A DNA stretch of 64,000 bases from Roseomonas sp. (GCA_020249775.1 JADCFA010000029.1:20139-84138); one strand, 5' to 3'. Shown: positions 45,007 through 54,601, numbered from the stretch's first letter. The notes: generated from the letters alone by a model not told the origin. Program-made: numbers and translations.

Positions 45007-45900
45007 CTATTCCCCCGGAATGCTGCCCTTGGGCAGCGACAGAACATGATCATAAATCGCCCCGGCAGTTGTGATCCAGATATCCCCGCGCCGCCCGACA
45101 ATATGTTCCAGCGCACGGCGCAAATGCCGCAGCCGATAGGGCTGACCGACCAAATAGGGGTGCAGCGCAATCCCCATCACTTGCGGCTTGCCATCGGCGA
45201 TCTGCCGGCGCCTTTCCTCAAAATCCTCCGTGATCATATCAGCAAAATACTCAGCACCATCCTTGCGCGCGACAATCGAGGGAATGTCATTCACCTCCTG
45301 CGGGTAGGGAATGGCGAGCAGCTTGCCGGCGCGGGTCTTCAGCCAGATCGGTGCATCATCGGCGCACCAATTGAGCGTATAGCGATAGCCCGCTTCCACG
45401 AGTAGATCAGGCGTAATTCGGCTTTCCGCAATCCAGGGCGAAAGCCAGCCACGCGGCGCCTTGCCTTCATGTTTGGTGATGGCGGCACTACTTTCAGTAA
45501 TCAGCGCGGCTTCTTCGGCGTCCGGCAGGATGGATTGGCGTTCGGCATTGGTGCGCCCATGGCCGGCGATTTCATCGCCACGCGCGCGATGCGCTGCAAC
45601 CAATTCCGGCGCGTAATCATACATGGCGCTGTTCAACAGCACCGTCGCGGGCAGCCGCATTGCATCAAATAATTCAAGCAAACGCCAGGCGCCCACGCGA
45701 TTGCCGTAATCCCGCCAGGCGTAATTCAGCACATCGGGCTGCGGCCCGCCGGGCGCCAGTTCGGCCCCCAGCCCCTCACCAAAGGCAAAATGTTCAAGAT
45801 TGAGGCCAAGATACACCGCGAGTCTTGCCCCGCCGGGCCAGGCATAAGGCACCCGATCCCGCCAGGGGTGATATGTATAGCGTCCATGGCTTGGCAGCAT
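45007..45900 (-). CDS. Polysaccharide deacetylase family protein (PuuE-like)
   Basis: A 297-residue NodB-fold deacetylase-like protein. It has strands and loops of the PuuE/cyclic-imide hydrolase branch: ARLAVYLGLNLEHF, NYAWRDYGNRVG, LLNSAMYDYAPELV, AGHGRTNAERQ, and a late metal/His site GIALHPYLVGQPYRL. It lacks a signal peptide, unlike cell-wall deacetylases, so an intracellular amide substrate such as allantoin is plausible. ATG 45898-45900 was chosen (AAGGATC upstream); the frame extends to 45996. It is divergent from the first LLM oxidoreductase gene across about 116 bases. Confidence 0.82.
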   Translation of the reverse strand: MLPSHGRYTYHPWRDRVPYAWPGGARLAVYLGLNLEHFAFGEGLGAELAPGGPQPDVLNYAWRDYGNRVGAWRLLELFDAMRLPATVLLNSAMYDYAPELVAAHRARGDEIAGHGRTNAERQSILPDAEEAALITESSAAITKHEGKAPRGWLSPWIAESRITPDLLVEAGYRYTLNWCADDAPIWLKTRAGKLLAIPYPQEVNDIPSIVARKDGAEYFADMITEDFEERRRQIADGKPQVMGIALHPYLVGQPYRLRHLRRALEHIVGRRGDIWITTAGAIYDHVLSLPKGSIPGE

Positions 45901-46016
45901 TGCGGTGATCCTTCCCAGGTCTTTTTTGGGGGCGCGGGCCGGCTTCGGCAAGGGCCTGGGGCTTGCCTGCCGCGCCACAGCGGGCCAGCCTTCCACCTGA
46001 CGAGGGAGAGGATCAC

Positions 46017-46868
46017 ATGAAAATCGGCGCCGCCATGTTCTTCACCGATTATTCCATGGCGCCCGGCGAATTGGCCGTGGCCTTGGAAGAACGCGGTTTT
46101 GACAGTCTTTGGGCGCCGGAACATTCGCATATTCCGCTGGCGCGCACTGCGGCCTATCCGGGCGGTGGCGCCTTGCCGCGCGAATATTATGAGGTGATGG
46201 ACCCTTTCGTGACTCTCACTGCCGCTGCGGCCGCCACCAAGAAACTGCTGGTGGGAACAGGTATTTGTCTGGTGGTGCAGCGCGACCCAATCCAAACCGC
46301 CAAGGCTGTCGCGACGATTGATCACATCTCTGGCGGTCGCTTTCTTTTTGGTGTCGGCAATGGCTGGAACCAGGATGAGATCGAAAACCACGGCACTGTT
46401 TTCGCCTCGCGCCACAAGCTGGCGCGCGAACGTATTGAGGCGATGAAGGCGATCTGGACCCAAGCCCAACCAAGCTATGTCGGCGAATTCGTCAGTTTCA
46501 CGCCGATGGAAACCGGGCCGAAGCCGCTGCAAAAGCCGCATCCGCCGATCATCGTCGGTGGTGCCTATCCTTGGGGTGCCAAGCGCGCGGTGCGCTATGG
46601 CAATGGCTGGATGCCGCATCGTGTGCGCAAGCATTATGCCGATGTCGGCGCGCTGATCCCGCAATTCCGCCAATTGATTGCCGAAGCCGGGCGCCGCGAA
46701 GAAGATTTGCCCATCACCATCTGGGGCGTGAAGGAAGATCGCGATGCGCTACTGGCTGACCGAGACCTCGGCGTTGCGCGCGTGGTGCTGAGCCTTGCTG
46801 CCGCCAAGCGTGATGAGATCCTGCCACAGCTTGATCGTTGGGCCGGGCTGATTCGCGCGGTGGCTTAG
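46017..46868 (+). CDS. LLM class F420/flavin-dependent oxidoreductase
   Basis: A 283-residue luciferase-like monooxygenase (TIM-barrel) protein. Features: FDSLWAPEHSHIP at the cofactor side, LVGTGICLVVQRDPIQTAK, SGGRFLFGVGNGWNQDE, HPPIIVGGAYPWGAKRA and a short C-terminal end. The pattern resembles the TIGR03619-type subgroup, whose members are predicted to use F420. The start ATG at 46017 follows GAGGGAGAGG. Its stop overlaps the stop of the convergent LLM gene by four bases. Substrate unknown; F420 use is inferred from the neighbouring cof genes. Confidence 0.88.
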   Translation: MKIGAAMFFTDYSMAPGELAVALEERGFDSLWAPEHSHIPLARTAAYPGGGALPREYYEVMDPFVTLTAAAAATKKLLVGTGICLVVQRDPIQTAKAVATIDHISGGRFLFGVGNGWNQDEIENHGTVFASRHKLARERIEAMKAIWTQAQPSYVGEFVSFTPMETGPKPLQKPHPPIIVGGAYPWGAKRAVRYGNGWMPHRVRKHYADVGALIPQFRQLIAEAGRREEDLPITIWGVKEDRDALLADRDLGVARVVLSLAAAKRDEILPQLDRWAGLIRAVA

Positions 46869-47893
46869 AGCACTGTCTCCGCTGCCAGACGCAGTGCTTC
46901 CTGCGTGGCACCCGTCAGCACCAGCGTCGAAAGCTTACCCTCATGCGCTGCCGCCTGCCAATCACGCAAGCGGGCGCGCACACGATCTGCCGGCCCCACC
47001 AGCGCGATTTCATCCACCAGCGCATCCGGCACGGCGGCCAGCGCTTCCTTGCGGTGCCCGGCCAGAAACGCCTTTTGGATAGCGACCGCGGCATCGGGAA
47101 AGCCCAGGCGCTTGCAATAATCATTGTAGAAATTCTTGCCCACCGCCCCCATGCCGCCGATGTAAAGCGCCAATTCCGGCTTCACGGAATCACGGCAAGC
47201 TTGCAGATCATCGCCGACTCTAATTTTCGTATAGGGCGCGATATCAAAATCGCTCAAGGCGCGCGGCGTGGTTGCCTTCGCCATGCCTTCCAGCGTTGGC
47301 TTCACCACCAAATCGGCCTTTTCCGGCGACATGAAAATCGGCAAATTGCCATCGGCGATTTCACCCGCAAGCCGCATGCCGCCCGGCGTGATGGACGCGC
47401 AGTAAAAGCGCATCGGTTTGCCATGCAGAATGCTCTTCAGCGGCTTGCCGAGCCCCGTGGCATCCGGCCCATCATAGGGAATGCGATAATGCGTGCCATG
47501 ATATTCCAGGGGCCTTTCGCGTGCGATGATGGCGCGCATGATGTCAATATATTCGCGCGTGCGCAGAATTGGGCTGCCATAGGGCTGGCCATGCCAGCCT
47601 TCCACCACCTGCGGCCCGGAAGGCCCGACCCCGCACAAAAAGCGATCCCCTGATAAGGATTGCAAGGTCAGCGCCGTTGAAGCCGCACAGGCGGGGCTGC
47701 GCGCCGGCATTTGCATAATGCCTGTTCCCGCCTTGATTTTCGTGGTTTGCGCCAGCACCCAGGTGATCGGCGTCACGGCATCTGTCCCGTAGCTTTCGCC
47801 ACACCAGACCATGGAAAAGCCGAGCCTTTCGGCTTCCAGCACCAGCGCCATATCAATGGTGCCGGTCATGCCAAGCGTCATGCCAAGGCGCAT
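46865..47893 (-). CDS. LLM class F420/flavin-dependent oxidoreductase
   Basis: A 342-residue luciferase-like protein. N-terminal LGMTLGMTGTIDMALVLEAERLG, then MVWCGESYGTD, IKAGTGIMQMPARSPACAA, LSGDRFLCGVGPSGPQVVEG and a GNLPIFMSPEKAD loop before a C-terminal helical part. This is a longer LLM subtype, close to methylene-tetrahydromethanopterin-reductase-like proteins. It begins 3 bases after the stop of the next LLM gene upstream on the same strand and probably shares its transcript. Confidence 0.87.
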   Translation of the reverse strand: MRLGMTLGMTGTIDMALVLEAERLGFSMVWCGESYGTDAVTPITWVLAQTTKIKAGTGIMQMPARSPACAASTALTLQSLSGDRFLCGVGPSGPQVVEGWHGQPYGSPILRTREYIDIMRAIIARERPLEYHGTHYRIPYDGPDATGLGKPLKSILHGKPMRFYCASITPGGMRLAGEIADGNLPIFMSPEKADLVVKPTLEGMAKATTPRALSDFDIAPYTKIRVGDDLQACRDSVKPELALYIGGMGAVGKNFYNDYCKRLGFPDAAVAIQKAFLAGHRKEALAAVPDALVDEIALVGPADRVRARLRDWQAAAHEGKLSTLVLTGATQEALRLAAETVL

Positions 47894-47896
47894 GGT

Positions 47897-48850
47897 TCAG
47901 ATCCTTTCCATCACAGTTGCGCGAAAGCTTTCCATCTGCCCCAACACTTTTTCAACAGTCGAACCAAGAAAATTGAAATCAATCGCGCTGACACCCAGCG
48001 CGCGCAAGGCTTGGATGTCTTCGACAATCTGCGCCGCACTGCCAGAAAACAAATGGCGTTCCCCATCACCGGCCAGCGCGGGCAATTCCGAGCCGAATTT
48101 TTGCACACGGAGCGAGAGCCCAATAGCGGCAGGATCCCGCCCGGCTTCGACGGTCAGGCGACGCAGCTTGGCAACCGCCGCCTTGTAGCGCGCCAGGCTA
48201 TCCAATGGGAAAGCCGGATTCGTGCCAATGGGATACCAGGCATCACCGAGCCGCGCCGTGCGCCGCAATGCCGGGCCGCTTTCACCCCCCACCCAAATCG
48301 GCGGCCCGCCTGGCTGCACGGGCTTGGGTTCAAAGCTGATCTTGTCGAAGGCAACATACTCGCCCTGAAAGCGCGGATCGGGTGCGGTCCATAATTCCCG
48401 CGCGGCCAGGATGTATTCATCCGTCACCTTGCCGCGCGCGGCGAAATCTGGCGCATCAAGCGCTTCAAATTCCTCCTTCAACCAGCCCGCACCGATGCCA
48501 AGCGTAAGCCGGCCGTTGGAGAAAATATCAATCGTGGACAGGATTTTCGCTGTCAGCACCGCCGGGCGATGCGGCACCACCATCACTGACGTCACCAGCC
48601 GTAGCTTGTTGGTGCGTGCGGCGGCAAACATCACCTCGGTCAATTGTTCATGCCGCGCGCCGCGTGCGCCGGCGGGGAATTCGCCATTATCCGAATAGGG
48701 GTAAATGGCGTGAATATCGGTTGGGATCACCACATGGTCGCTGAAGGTGGCATAGGCATAGCCCATGGCCTCACCCCCCTGGAGAAGCCGCGTAATCGCC
48801 TCAGGCGAGGCGAGCGGGCCGGCGGTTGGGGCGTTGAAACCAATCTGCAT
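47897..48850 (-). CDS. LLM class F420/flavin-dependent oxidoreductase
   Basis: A 317-residue luciferase-like protein: MQIGFNAPTAGPLASPEA, YAYATFSDHVVIPTDI, LVTSVMVVPHRPAVLTAK, NGRLTLGIGAGWLKEEF, and GGPPIWVGGESGPALRRTA. It resembles the TIGR03619-type subgroup. ATG 48848-48850 is chosen; the frame to 49015 overlaps the divergent cofGH gene. Only 70 bases separate it from cofGH, so the two promoters must be intertwined and may be co-regulated. Confidence 0.88.
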   Translation of the reverse strand: MQIGFNAPTAGPLASPEAITRLLQGGEAMGYAYATFSDHVVIPTDIHAIYPYSDNGEFPAGARGARHEQLTEVMFAAARTNKLRLVTSVMVVPHRPAVLTAKILSTIDIFSNGRLTLGIGAGWLKEEFEALDAPDFAARGKVTDEYILAARELWTAPDPRFQGEYVAFDKISFEPKPVQPGGPPIWVGGESGPALRRTARLGDAWYPIGTNPAFPLDSLARYKAAVAKLRRLTVEAGRDPAAIGLSLRVQKFGSELPALAGDGERHLFSGSAAQIVEDIQALRALGVSAIDFNFLGSTVEKVLGQMESFRATVMERI

Positions 48851-48920
48851 TTTGGGCCTCCCATCCCCGCGCATTGCATCTGGCGCGGCCTTCCCACACG
48901 ATGGGGCCAGGGGAAGGAGG

Positions 48921-51281
48921 ATGGCAAGGGTGCAGGACAGGCTGGAACAAACGCCGCTGGCGGAATTGATGGCAGAAGCGGCCGCGTTGCGCGATGCCGG
49001 GCATGGGTGCGTCATGTCCTATTCGCGCAAGGTCTTCATACCGCTGACCAAGCTCTGCCGCGATGTCTGCCATTACTGCACCTTCGCTGAAAAACCGCGC
49101 CCAAGCCGTGCCACGTATCTGATGCCCGAGGAAGTGCTGGCGATTGCGCGTGCGGGTGCCAAGGCCGGTTGCACGGAAGCGCTATTTACGCTCGGCGATA
49201 AGCCCGAATTGCGCTGGCGCCAGGCGCGTGGGGCCTTGGCGGAAATGGGCCATGCCAGCACCATCGAATATCTGGTGGAGATGTGCGATCTGGTGCTGCG
49301 CGAAACCGGGCTGCTGCCGCATGCCAATCCCGGGGTGATGACGCCGGCGGAACTTGGCGCCTTACGAGAAGTGACCGCCAGCCAAGGCATCATGCTGGAA
49401 AGCACGAGCGAAAGGCTTTGCGCGCCCGGCGGTGTGCATCATGGCAGCCCAGACAAGCACCCGGCCATCCGGCTTGCGGTGCTGAAGGATGCTGGCGTGG
49501 CGCGGATTCCCTTCACCACCGGCATTCTGATCGGCATTGGTGAAACCCGCGCGGAACGGCTGGAAGCCTTGCGCGCCATCGCGGAAAGCCATGCGCGCTA
49601 TGGGCATGTGCAGGAAGTCATTATCCAGAATTTCCGCGCCAAGCCGCGCACCAAACGTGCCGAGGCGCCCGAGCCTGATTTGGATGATCTGCTATGGACC
49701 ATTGCCTCAGCGCGCATCATTCTGGGTGCGCACGCTAATATCCAGGCGCCGCCCAATCTTTCGCCCGGCACCTATCCAAGCCTGATCGCCGCCGGCATCA
49801 ATGATTGGGGTGGTATTTCACCGGTGACGCCGGATCATGTGAACCCGGAAGCGCCCTGGCCCGCGATTACGACTCTGGCCGAGAAAACCGCGACCATGGG
49901 CAAAGTGCTGGTGCAGCGCTTGCCCGCCTATCCTGCCTATGTCCGCGCGCCGCGCGATTGGTTTGCGCCGCGCATCGCAACTGCCTTGCTGCGTGCAAGT
50001 GACGCGGCCGGCTTTGCGCGCGGCGATGATTGGTCCCCCGGTGCGCTGACGCCGCCACGCCTTGCCGCGCCGTTATTGAGCGCCGCTGATGCAGGGCTGG
50101 CAGGTCTGGTGGAACGCGCCGCGCAGGGCGAAAGACTTGATGTGCCCGCGATTGAAAGGCTGTTTGCCGCGCGGGATGCGGATCAGGCGCATGTCATGGC
50201 GGCTGCGGATCGGCTGCGCCAGGCAGTTGCGGGCGATACCGTGCGCTATGTCGTCAATCGCAACATCAACTATACGAATATCTGCTCCTATCGCTGCAGC
50301 TTCTGCGCCTTCAGCAAGGGCAGAACGCATGCAGCCTTGCGCGGCCCGGCCTATGATCTTGATCATGCGGAAATCACTCGCCGCGCCAAGGAAGCCTGGG
50401 CGCGTGGTGCCACCGAAGTCTGCCTGCAAGGCGGCATCCACCCGGACTACACAGGTGCGACCTATGAGGCGATTTGCCGCGCCATCAAACAGGCCGTGCC
50501 GGGCATGCATATCCATGCCTTCTCGGCGCTGGAAATCCATCAGGGCGCGCGCACGCTTGGGCTTTCTCTTGAAGCGTTTTTGGCGCGACTCCGCGATGCC
50601 GGGCTTGGCACTTTGCCCGGCACAGCAGCGGAGATTCTGGATGATGAAATACGCGCCATCATCTGCCCGGATAAGGTGAATACGGAAGAATGGCAGGCGG
50701 TGATGCGGGCCGCGCATGGGCTTGGGCTGCGCAGCACCGCCACCATCATGTTCGGCCATGTGGAAGCGCCCTTGCATTGGGCGCGGCATTTGCTGGTGCT
50801 GCGCGATTTGCAAGCGGAAACCGGCGGCTTCACCGAATTCGTGCCGCTGCCCTTCGTGCATATGGAAGCGCCCATGTATCTGCGGGGCCTCGCCCGCCGC
50901 GGCCCAAGCTTTCGTGAGGCGCTGCTGATGCACAGCGTCGCGCGGCTGGTGCTGCATCCGCATTTCACCAATATCCAGACAAGCTGGGTAAAGATGGGCC
51001 CTGAAGGCGCGGCGATGGCCCTGCAAGCTGGCGCGAATGATCTGGGCGGCACGCTGATGAATGAGAGCATCAGCCGCGCCGCGGGCACCGAGCACGGCCA
51101 GGAATTCCCGCCCGAGGCGATGGAACGCCTGATCCTTTCGATTGGGCGGGCACCGATGCAGCGCAGCACCACCTATGGTGCCGTTGTGCGCGAACGCGAA
51201 GATGCTTCGCGCCATGCTGCGCCGCTGCTGCCCATGGTTCAGACCGCACCGCGCAAGCGCGCTGTATTAGCGGGCGACTAA
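48921..51281 (+). CDS. cofGH: FO synthase, fused CofG-CofH (FbiC type)
   Basis: A 786-residue double radical-SAM enzyme making FO, the deazaflavin chromophore of F420, from tyrosine and a ribityl-diaminouracil. The N-terminal CofG half carries CRDVCHYC (Cys46, 50, 53) and the C-terminal CofH half CSYRCSFC (Cys455, 459, 462), both CxxxCxxC clusters. Other hallmarks: MLESTSERL, IPFTTGILIGIGET, INDWGGISPVTPDHVNPE, and NDLGGTLMNESISRAAG. The frame's ATG at 48921 abuts the GGAAGGAGG ribosome site; the GTG at 48930 is better spaced and may be the true start. It is divergent from an LLM gene, and its stop codon CTAA is shared with convergent cofC. Confidence 0.96.
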   Translation: MARVQDRLEQTPLAELMAEAAALRDAGHGCVMSYSRKVFIPLTKLCRDVCHYCTFAEKPRPSRATYLMPEEVLAIARAGAKAGCTEALFTLGDKPELRWRQARGALAEMGHASTIEYLVEMCDLVLRETGLLPHANPGVMTPAELGALREVTASQGIMLESTSERLCAPGGVHHGSPDKHPAIRLAVLKDAGVARIPFTTGILIGIGETRAERLEALRAIAESHARYGHVQEVIIQNFRAKPRTKRAEAPEPDLDDLLWTIASARIILGAHANIQAPPNLSPGTYPSLIAAGINDWGGISPVTPDHVNPEAPWPAITTLAEKTATMGKVLVQRLPAYPAYVRAPRDWFAPRIATALLRASDAAGFARGDDWSPGALTPPRLAAPLLSAADAGLAGLVERAAQGERLDVPAIERLFAARDADQAHVMAAADRLRQAVAGDTVRYVVNRNINYTNICSYRCSFCAFSKGRTHAALRGPAYDLDHAEITRRAKEAWARGATEVCLQGGIHPDYTGATYEAICRAIKQAVPGMHIHAFSALEIHQGARTLGLSLEAFLARLRDAGLGTLPGTAAEILDDEIRAIICPDKVNTEEWQAVMRAAHGLGLRSTATIMFGHVEAPLHWARHLLVLRDLQAETGGFTEFVPLPFVHMEAPMYLRGLARRGPSFREALLMHSVARLVLHPHFTNIQTSWVKMGPEGAAMALQAGANDLGGTLMNESISRAAGTEHGQEFPPEAMERLILSIGRAPMQRSTTYGAVVREREDASRHAAPLLPMVQTAPRKRAVLAGD

Positions 51282-51937
51282 GCGAAACGGTTGAGAATCC
51301 CGTTCTGATTGAGCCATGCCAGGGTTTGCGTGCCCTCGGCTTCGGGAATGCGTGCAAAGCGCGCAATATCAGCGGGATGATCAATATCCATCGCAATGCC
51401 CGGCAGGCGCAGAATCTGCGGCGCCATGCCCGCGCCACGCGCCGCCGCCAGATGCGGGAAGTAGCTATCTTCACCAAAGCGCAGCTTCACTGCATCGGGT
51501 GGCGCCATCAGAATGGCGTTCGATCCCTGTTCATCATGCGCGGGCGCGATGATGAAGGCGGGCGACGTGCTTGCCGTTGCGATCAGCGCTTCGATTTCCA
51601 GTGTTTGCGCAGCGGGAATATCGCCAGGCAAGGTCAGGATTGCAGCCACACCTTCCGCCTGTAGCATTGACGCCGCGGCGGTCACCGCCCCGGTATGGCC
51701 TGCCCGCGCAGCTTCAGTGATGATCCGCGCGCCATGGGCCCCGGCCAGCGCCTGCGCCCAAGGATCAAGCGTTACTACCGCGATGCCGGCCAAGCCTTGC
51801 GCCGCCGAAAGCGCAGCCAGCACATCGCGCAACATCATTTGCATCAGCGCCATGCGTTCTTCGGGTGAAAGCAAGGGCGCCAGGCGTTGTTTTGCCCCGA
51901 CCATTTCCTTCACCGGCAGAATGACCCAGGGCTTCAT
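51278..51937 (-). CDS. cofC: 2-phospho-L-lactate (or phosphoenolpyruvate) guanylyltransferase
   Basis: A 219-residue nucleotidyltransferase that activates a C3 phosphoacid with GTP in F420 synthesis. The N-terminus VILPVKEMVGAKQRLAPLLS contains the PxK...KxRL nucleotide-binding pattern, followed by LTLPGDIPAA, FIIAPAHDEQGSNAIL, and a C-terminal GIAMDIDHPADIARF. Length is normal. The true C3 substrate (2-phospholactate, phosphoenolpyruvate or 3-phosphoglycerate) varies among bacteria and cannot be read here. Last gene of the cof operon, overlapping cofD by four bases. Confidence 0.94.
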   Translation of the reverse strand: MKPWVILPVKEMVGAKQRLAPLLSPEERMALMQMMLRDVLAALSAAQGLAGIAVVTLDPWAQALAGAHGARIITEAARAGHTGAVTAAASMLQAEGVAAILTLPGDIPAAQTLEIEALIATASTSPAFIIAPAHDEQGSNAILMAPPDAVKLRFGEDSYFPHLAAARGAGMAPQILRLPGIAMDIDHPADIARFARIPEAEGTQTLAWLNQNGILNRFA

Positions 51938-52854
51938 CTGAGCGCGTCAATCGCCGCTAGCACCTGCCGCGCAAGCGCGGTTTTGTCGGCCAGATCGCGC
52001 ATCAATGTCGCCGCGTGAAAAACGCTCGGCGTAATGCCCGCCGCGTCATCACCATGTTCCATCACGAAACCACCCAATAAATCGCCATAGCGCGCTGCAA
52101 CAGCGGCGGCACTTGGCTTGATACCAAGCGCTTCGAACATGCGCGCGGTTGGCCCCTTTACGGCCTGGCCGGCGATGATGGGCGATACCGCCACCACAGG
52201 CGCTTGAGATTCCTTGATAGCACCGCGCAAGCCCGGTACGGCCAGGATGGGTTCGATGCTGATGAAGGGATTGCTCGGGCAAATCACAATACCGCGCGGC
52301 TTTGCGCGCAGCGCTTCCAGCAATACGGGTTGCGGGCGCACCCGTTCAACGCCAACGAACCTTACCGCCCGCGCCAGGGGTTCAGCGCGCAGCCGCACAA
52401 ACCAATCCTGGAAATCCAACCAGCCCTGATCCGTGCCGATTTGCGTGCGCACCGGATCATCACTCATGGGCAGGATGCGCGCGCCGATGCCAAAGCTTTT
52501 GCGGAAATCCTCGGTAATGGCGGAGAGCGTTTCACCGGCACGCAGGCGATGGCTCCGCAACACATGCAGCGCCAGATCGCGATCACCAAGGCGAAACCAA
52601 TCAGCCCCGCCAAGCGAAGCAAGGGTTTCCATGAAAGCCCAGCTTTCATCCGCGCGCCCCCAACCAAGCCGCGGATTATCGAGCCCCGCCAGGGTATAGA
52701 GCAGCGTATCCGTATCAGGACAAATCGTGAGCCCGTAATGTTCAAAATCATCGCCCGTATTGGCAATGATCAGCAATTCCTCTGGCGGCAAAATGCGTGA
52801 AAGACCAAGCGCGAGCTTCGCCCCGCCAATGCCGCCGGATAGCGCGATGATCAC
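51934..52854 (-). CDS. cofD: 2-phospho-L-lactate transferase
   Basis: A 306-residue enzyme that transfers the lactyl- or PEP-phosphate group to FO to give (dehydro-)F420-0. Family motifs: ALSGGIGGAKLALGLSR at the N-terminus, IIANTGDDFEHYGLTICPD (Asp and metal/FO binding), WGRADESW, GDRDLALHVLRS, and CPSNPFISIEPILAVPG. Length matches CofD. Start and stop overlap cofE and cofC by four bases each, so the operon is tightly coupled. Confidence 0.96.
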   Translation of the reverse strand: MIIALSGGIGGAKLALGLSRILPPEELLIIANTGDDFEHYGLTICPDTDTLLYTLAGLDNPRLGWGRADESWAFMETLASLGGADWFRLGDRDLALHVLRSHRLRAGETLSAITEDFRKSFGIGARILPMSDDPVRTQIGTDQGWLDFQDWFVRLRAEPLARAVRFVGVERVRPQPVLLEALRAKPRGIVICPSNPFISIEPILAVPGLRGAIKESQAPVVAVSPIIAGQAVKGPTARMFEALGIKPSAAAVAARYGDLLGGFVMEHGDDAAGITPSVFHAATLMRDLADKTALARQVLAAIDALR

Positions 52855-53591
52855 GGGAAAAGATCCTCCTGCACGGGGCGGAGCAATTCGGCGGCGGGGT
52901 TTGCCGCGCCAGACCAGGATAATCCGCGCAGCAATACGGCTGGTTGGCCCTCAGCCCCCTGCCCCATCACCAAACCCGCCGCGGCGGCGATTTCATCAGC
53001 AAAGCCGGTGATGCTGACCATCAAGCTGCGACCAAATAAATCCGGTTGACCGCGCAAATCTTGCAGCGCCGGCAGCCCCGCTGCGCCAATCGCCACACCA
53101 ACGGTGCCACGACGCCAGGCGCGGCCAAAACTATCCGTGATCACCACGGGCAGGCCAAGCCGCGCGGCAAGCGCCGCCGCACTTGCATCCGGTTCGCGCG
53201 GCAGCAGCAAGGCATGACCATCGCCTCCCACATTGGATTGATCAATGCCGGCATTGGCCATGACAAAGCCAAGCCGATGCTTGACGATGATCAGGTTGGG
53301 CCGCGCCCGCACCACGTATTGCGCTTCAGAAAGGATCAACTCCACCAGGCGTGCATCCTTGCCGGTTTGTTTGGCAAGTTCGCATGCTGCCGCTGATGGC
53401 TGCACTGACGCCAAAGCAATGCTCCGCCCTTCAGCCTTGCTCACGATTTTTTGCGCAACCGCCAGCACATCGCCGGATTGTGGCGCAAGAGCCGCGCGCG
53501 CCATGGCGGCTGAAAGCAACGCCGCCAGATCATCGCCCGCCTGCACCATCGGCAGGCCAGGCAGCGCAAAAAGCTGAATTGCGGCCTTCAA
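52851..53591 (-). CDS. cofE: F420-0:gamma-glutamyl ligase
   Basis: A 246-residue GTP-dependent ligase adding glutamates to F420-0. Motifs: [43 protein letters not shown] and a C-terminal [14 protein letters not shown]. It is the single-domain form, without the C-terminal FMN-reductase-like domain that FbiB of actinobacteria has. If the CofC product is derived from PEP, a separate dehydro-F420-0 reductase would be needed; none of that type is seen in the window. It overlaps cofD and the upstream LLM gene by four bases each. Confidence 0.95.
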   Translation of the reverse strand: MKAAIQLFALPGLPMVQAGDDLAALLSAAMARAALAPQSGDVLAVAQKIVSKAEGRSIALASVQPSAAACELAKQTGKDARLVELILSEAQYVVRARPNLIIVKHRLGFVMANAGIDQSNVGGDGHALLLPREPDASAAALAARLGLPVVITDSFGRAWRRGTVGVAIGAAGLPALQDLRGQPDLFGRSLMVSITGFADEIAAAAGLVMGQGAEGQPAVLLRGLSWSGAANPAAELLRPVQEDLFP

Positions 53592-54601
53592 GCGAAGCGG
53601 CGGCGCAGCAGTGGCAGCACCTGCTCCCCATATAGTCGCAGAAACCTTGCCTGATCCGGCCCTGGCGCATGAAACACCAAATGACGAAAGCCGAGGCCAA
53701 CGTAATAACCGATACGCTCCACATGTTCTTCCGGATCATTGGAGACAATCCAGCGGCTGGCTGCGCGTTCAAGCGGCAGCGCATCGGCGAGCCGTTCCAT
53801 TTCCATCGGGTCTTCCACTGACATTTTCTCTTCCGAGGAAAGCGCCAATGCCGCCCAATGGCGCGTATCTTCCAAGGCGCGCTGCTTATCCGTATCGAAG
53901 GAAACCTTCACTTCAATCATGCGATCATAATCGGGCTTCGGTGCCGCCGCCGCTTCCAACCCCGCCACCACATTCGGCAGCAGCGTTTCCGTGTAAAGTT
54001 CGGGCTTCTTGCCGCTGGTGCAGATAAAACCATCCCCGGCGCGGCCGGCATATTTCGCCACCATGGCGCCAGCGGCGGCCACATAAATCGGCACCGGTGT
54101 GGCGGGCCGATCATAAATCGTCGCGTGTTCTGTGCGGTAATATTGCCCTTCGAAACTCACGCGGTCTTCGGTCCAAAGCTTGCGCATCAATTGCACGGCT
54201 TCACGCATACGGGCGAAGCGTTCCTTGAATTCCGGCCAGGGCTGGCCGGTGGAAGGCACCTCATTCAGCCCCTCACCAGTGCCGATGCCCAGAATGACGC
54301 GGCCAGGAAACATGGCGCCCAAAGTGCCGAAAGCCTGCGCCACGATGGAGGGATGATAGCGAAAAGTGGGCGTCAGCACGCTGGTGCCCATCACAAGCCG
54401 CTTTGTGCGCGCGCCAAGCGCGCCAAGCCACACCAGCGAATTCGGCGCATGCCCGCCCGTGTGTTTCCAGGGCTGGAAATGGTCTGAGATGAAGCAGCTA
54501 TCGAAGCCCTTCTCCTCCACCAGCACGCCAAAGTCCAGCAATTGCGCTGGCGCGAATTGTTCGGCGGATGCCTTATAGCCAAGCTTCAACATGGCCATCA
54601 C
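53588..54601 (-). CDS. LLM oxidoreductase, F420-dependent glucose-6-phosphate dehydrogenase-like
   Basis: A 337-residue LLM-class enzyme close to mycobacterial FGD. It has [16 protein letters not shown] (His41 and Trp45 matching FGD1 His40 and Trp44), [10 protein letters not shown] (Glu110 matching FGD1 Glu109), the CTSGK phosphate site near residue 200, EEKMSVEDP and SRWIV (the Lys and Arg expected to grip the sugar phosphate), and the closing [13 protein letters not shown] reduces F420 with glucose-6-phosphate; the residue matches make that activity plausible, though sugar-phosphate or alcohol variants exist. The gene is inside the cof operon (four-base overlaps with cofE and the next LLM gene). 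Confidence 0.87.
   Translation of the reverse strand: MMAMLKLGYKASAEQFAPAQLLDFGVLVEEKGFDSCFISDHFQPWKHTGGHAPNSLVWLGALGARTKRLVMGTSVLTPTFRYHPSIVAQAFGTLGAMFPGRVILGIGTGEGLNEVPSTGQPWPEFKERFARMREAVQLMRKLWTEDRVSFEGQYYRTEHATIYDRPATPVPIYVAAAGAMVAKYAGRAGDGFICTSGKKPELYTETLLPNVVAGLEAAAAPKPDYDRMIEVKVSFDTDKQRALEDTRHWAALALSSEEKMSVEDPMEMERLADALPLERAASRWIVSNDPEEHVERIGYYVGLGFRHLVFHAPGPDQARFLRLYGEQVLPLLRRRFA

Noticed and set aside
50073..51215. A 380-codon minus-strand frame opposite cofGH
   Set aside because: Antisense shadow of the CofH half, caused by high GC codon use.
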